64,000 nt of DNA from the NCBI GenBank assembly GCA_030427885.1, contig JAUICM010000007.1, forward strand, positions 234,336-298,335, read 5' to 3'. Numbering within the stretch: position 1 is the first letter of the stretch; each line of letters opens with the position of its first letter. The position numbers were made by a program, and so were the translations under genes. Positions 61,878-64,000 of the stretch are shown in pieces. This DNA is from Rhodothermia bacterium (GTDB lineage: Bacteria; Bacteroidota; Rhodothermia; Balneolales; Balneolaceae). The notes beneath the pieces are model-generated. The model was given only the letters and a program-made list of their open reading frames with translations. It made no database searches and was not told the origin of the DNA.

Positions 61878-64000
61878 ATGATTACAAAAAAGCATGTTAG
61901 CATGTTGATACTACTACTAACAGTCTTTTTCTTGTCAAACTCAGCCTACGCACAAGATGTTCTTCGCATCCCTCCGTACTCTGAAGTACAGAAATCGCTG
62001 GTAGAACAAATTGAAGCTGATACGAATTCAGCGGGAGAACGCCCGACTAACCGTATCTATGAGTTAGATGGAGGAGCGATATACTTAAACATGGACACTT
62101 ACTACATTGAGTCGGATGATGTTTTACACATCCGTTCAAATAATGGTGAGCGTCCGATCATCTATCAATACCCAACTGGTTCAGGGGACAACCCACAGAA
62201 CCCACCAGGGTATATGTTCCGTTCACGTGGTGGAGATCTGATTCTTGAGAATCTGGCTATCACCGGGTATGACGAACTTTCCGACGATCCTGCAAATGGA
62301 GTTTTCGACCAGCTCTATACCGTGCAAGGTGGATTGTTTCGTACCGATAGTGAAGGCGGAAGTTTTACTTTTAAAGGGAATGTGTTCTCCAACATTGCAG
62401 GACAGATCCTTCGTACCGATCACTCTACCGGGACTATCCATGTAGAAGACAATATTTTCTCTAACCTGGGAGCGCTTTCTACTTCAAACTTTGGAGCTGG
62501 AAAAGGGATCGACCTTCGCGCAAGTTCGGTAGATTCATTGATTGTTGTTGACAACACCTTTGTAAACTATCAGGATCGTGTGATCCGTCACTACAACTTT
62601 GGTGATCCTTTGGCAGGTACAGGTAACATTGAGTACGGTCTGATCGACCACAACACCTTTGTGAATGGCATGGGCTTCCATGGAGTACTTTCTTTAGGTA
62701 ACGTTGGAGCTGAAATGACCATTACCAATAACCTGTTTGTGGATGGTTTTGCCGGTGGTGAAGACTCTACCGATGTAACCCGTTCGTTCGAGTGGGGAAA
62801 TACAGGTGAGACCTATGCCAATGGCAACAACCGTATGTCCTGGATCTTTGCAGCTCCTGCAAGTGGAACAGACTGGACAGTGAGCAACAACTTCTATGCG
62901 TTGAGTGATGAAGGTCAGGCCTTTATTGACTCTTACGATACGGTAGGAGTGGGTAGTCCACTTTCATTGTTCATTCAGGGAGAGATCTCGAATCCATCCA
63001 CAGCTTTCACACGTATCGACGACCCGATGCTAACAGATATACCTGAACTCATGGTTGGTATGCTTACCTATTACCGTGAAGATGCAGGAAGAACCAAAGA
63101 TACTCCAAACGATGTTTGGGATCCGGCAACTCAGGATTTTGATCGTAAACCGATCAACTACTTCATAGATACTTTTGATGCATCTTACGTTTCCACATCT
63201 CCTGCGGCCACGGGCGCAACAGGTGGAGGACAGGTGGGTGATAGAAACTGGGGAACCTGGACACCAGATGAGGCTGTTCTTCGCATTCCTCCGTACTCTG
63301 AAGTCCAGAAATCGCTGGTAGAACAAATTGAAGCAGATACGACTGCAAATGGTGAGCGTGTACTGGGTCGTGTCTACGAGCTGGATGGTGGTGCAATTTA
63401 TCTTAACATGGACACATATTATGTTGAGGCCGGAGAGACATTACACCTTCGTTCAAATAATGGTGAACGACCAATAGTATATATGTATCCAACTGGATCG
63501 GGTGACAACCCACAGAATCCTCCGGGATACATGCTGCGCTCAAGAGGTGGTAATATCATTATTGAAAATCTGGCTATCACCGGGTATGACGAACTTTCCG
63601 ACGATCCTGCAAATGGAGTTTTCGACCAGCTCTATACCGTGCAAGGTGGATTGTTCCGTACCGATAGTGAAGGCGGAAACTTTACTTTCAAAGGGAATGT
63701 GTTCTCCAATATTGCAGGACAGATCCTTCGTACCGATCACTCTACCGGAACTATCCATGTAGAAGACAATATCTTCTCTAACCTGGGAGCGCTTTCTACT
63801 TCAAACTTTGGAGCTGGAAAAGGGATTGACCTTCGTGCAAGTTCAGTAGGATCATTGATAGTAGTTAACAACACTTTTGTAAACTATCAGGATCGTGTGA
63901 TCCGTCACTACAACTTTGGTGATCCTTTGGCAGGTACAGGTAACATTGAGTACGGTCTGATCGACCACAACACCTTTGTGAATGGCATGGGCTTCCATGG
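61878..64000 (+). CDS. Large secreted beta-helix-like protein with 439-residue tandem repeats (3' end beyond window)
   Basis: Start ATG at 61878 follows a strong GGAGG. Signal peptide (1-25, cleaving after AYAQ). The frame is open to the window end (707 codons). From residue 28 the protein consists of a 439-residue unit (VLRIPPYSEVQKSLVEQIEA ...) repeated in tandem; the second copy starts at 63276. Each unit has repeating short strands (GNVFSNIAGQILRTD, NNTFVNYQDRVIRHYN, TNNLFVDGF) with the turns of a right-handed parallel beta-helix, as in polysaccharide lyases and DUF4957/DUF5123-type proteins. Neighbour of the TonB receptor, so glycan binding or cleavage is likely. Catalytic residues not identifiable. 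Confidence 0.8.
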   Translation, partial: MITKKHVSMLILLLTVFFLSNSAYAQDVLRIPPYSEVQKSLVEQIEADTNSAGERPTNRIYELDGGAIYLNMDTYYIESDDVLHIRSNNGERPIIYQYPTGSGDNPQNPPGYMFRSRGGDLILENLAITGYDELSDDPANGVFDQLYTVQGGLFRTDSEGGSFTFKGNVFSNIAGQILRTDHSTGTIHVEDNIFSNLGALSTSNFGAGKGIDLRASSVDSLIVVDNTFVNYQDRVIRHYNFGDPLAGTGNIEYGLIDHNTFVNGMGFHGVLSLGNVGAEMTITNNLFVDGFAGGEDSTDVTRSFEWGNTGETYANGNNRMSWIFAAPASGTDWTVSNNFYALSDEGQAFIDSYDTVGVGSPLSLFIQGEISNPSTAFTRIDDPMLTDIPELMVGMLTYYREDAGRTKDTPNDVWDPATQDFDRKPINYFIDTFDASYVSTSPAATGATGGGQVGDRNWGTWTPDEAVLRIPPYSEVQKSLVEQIEADTTANGERVLGRVYELDGGAIYLNMDTYYVEAGETLHLRSNNGERPIVYMYPTGSGDNPQNPPGYMLRSRGGNIIIENLAITGYDELSDDPANGVFDQLYTVQGGLFRTDSEGGNFTFKGNVFSNIAGQILRTDHSTGTIHVEDNIFSNLGALSTSNFGAGKGIDLRASSVGSLIVVNNTFVNYQDRVIRHYNFGDPLAGTGNIEYGLIDHNTFVNGMGFH
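61959..64000 (+). repeat. 1317-bp tandem coding repeat, second unit incomplete
   Basis: Unit 1 runs 61959-63275, unit 2 from 63276 with identical period (1317 bp) and no indels over the visible part. Identity is uneven: the first 290 bases differ at many third positions; bases 62255-62338 are identical to 63572-63655; the last 125 bases (62559-62683 vs 63876-64000) are identical. Confidence 0.9.

Noticed and set aside
62223..63758. Minus-strand frames repeated twice (62223-62441 and 63540-63758)
   Set aside because: Recurrence is explained by the 1317-bp tandem coding repeat on the plus strand.

Overview
The window reads as chromosomal DNA of a pigmented, aerobic, Gram-negative heterotroph of the Bacteroidota/Balneolota/Rhodothermota group; a Balneolota-like genus such as Gracilimonas or Balneola is my best guess, not a proof. 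Supporting signs are TonB-dependent receptors with carboxypeptidase-like N-terminal domains, a receptor paired with a DUF4249 lipoprotein, a type IX secretion C-terminal domain, a Y_Y_Y beta-propeller sensor kinase, many Cys lipoproteins, a CrtY-type lycopene cyclase, and a mix of strong Shine-Dalgarno sites (for example GGAGG before 61878) with genes that have none. Most of the content is core and house-keeping genes. I see no prophage, CRISPR array, transposase or tRNA.

Layout. 0.1-7.2 kb: secreted esterase, GNAT/serine-hydrolase pair, two NTF2-like proteins, the coupled operon dcd / BFD-like ferredoxin / rsmE, TfoX-like and flavodoxin-like proteins. 7.2-11 kb: thioesterase and TetR regulator with two matching operators, then a three-gene run crtY / unknown / DUF1835. 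11-17.7 kb: threonine aldolase, a secreted DJ-1/ThuA-like protein facing a GMC dehydrogenase with its Tat subunit (possible 3-keto-sugar chemistry), GNAT and DUF1330. 17.7-25.5 kb: carbohydrate genes (GH-D glycosidase, esterases, NagA-like deacetylase plus Na+/solute symporter), an ArgD-like aminotransferase and a 34-residue basic protein. 25.5-26.2 kb: a DUF559 nuclease gene between two direct copies of a two-hairpin repeat, a candidate mobile cassette. 26.2-36.8 kb: Tex, two YceI proteins around a porin, a HisN-type phosphatase, a catalytically dead M1-peptidase homologue, and a NatAB-like exporter. 36.9-42 kb: glgA-glgC, a barrel protein, a GntP permease. 42.2-47.5 kb: two adjacent sensor kinases with no DNA-binding output. 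47.5-58 kb: sucD, dnaG, DUF4159, DUF4249/TonB receptor, DUF72. 58.1-58.6 kb: tmRNA with terminator. 58.8-64 kb: a large TonB receptor followed by a secreted beta-helix-like protein built of 439-residue tandem repeats, cut by the window end.

The observations I consider most worth a second look are the repeat-bracketed DUF559 cassette, the scattered short tandem DNA words of about 7 nt placed at gene 3' ends (once inside dnaG), the mosaic near-identical repeats in the terminal secreted protein, the M1 pseudo-peptidase, the TetR operator pair, and the operator-like cluster in front of the terminal TonB receptor. All functions are assigned by reading motifs; no database search was run.
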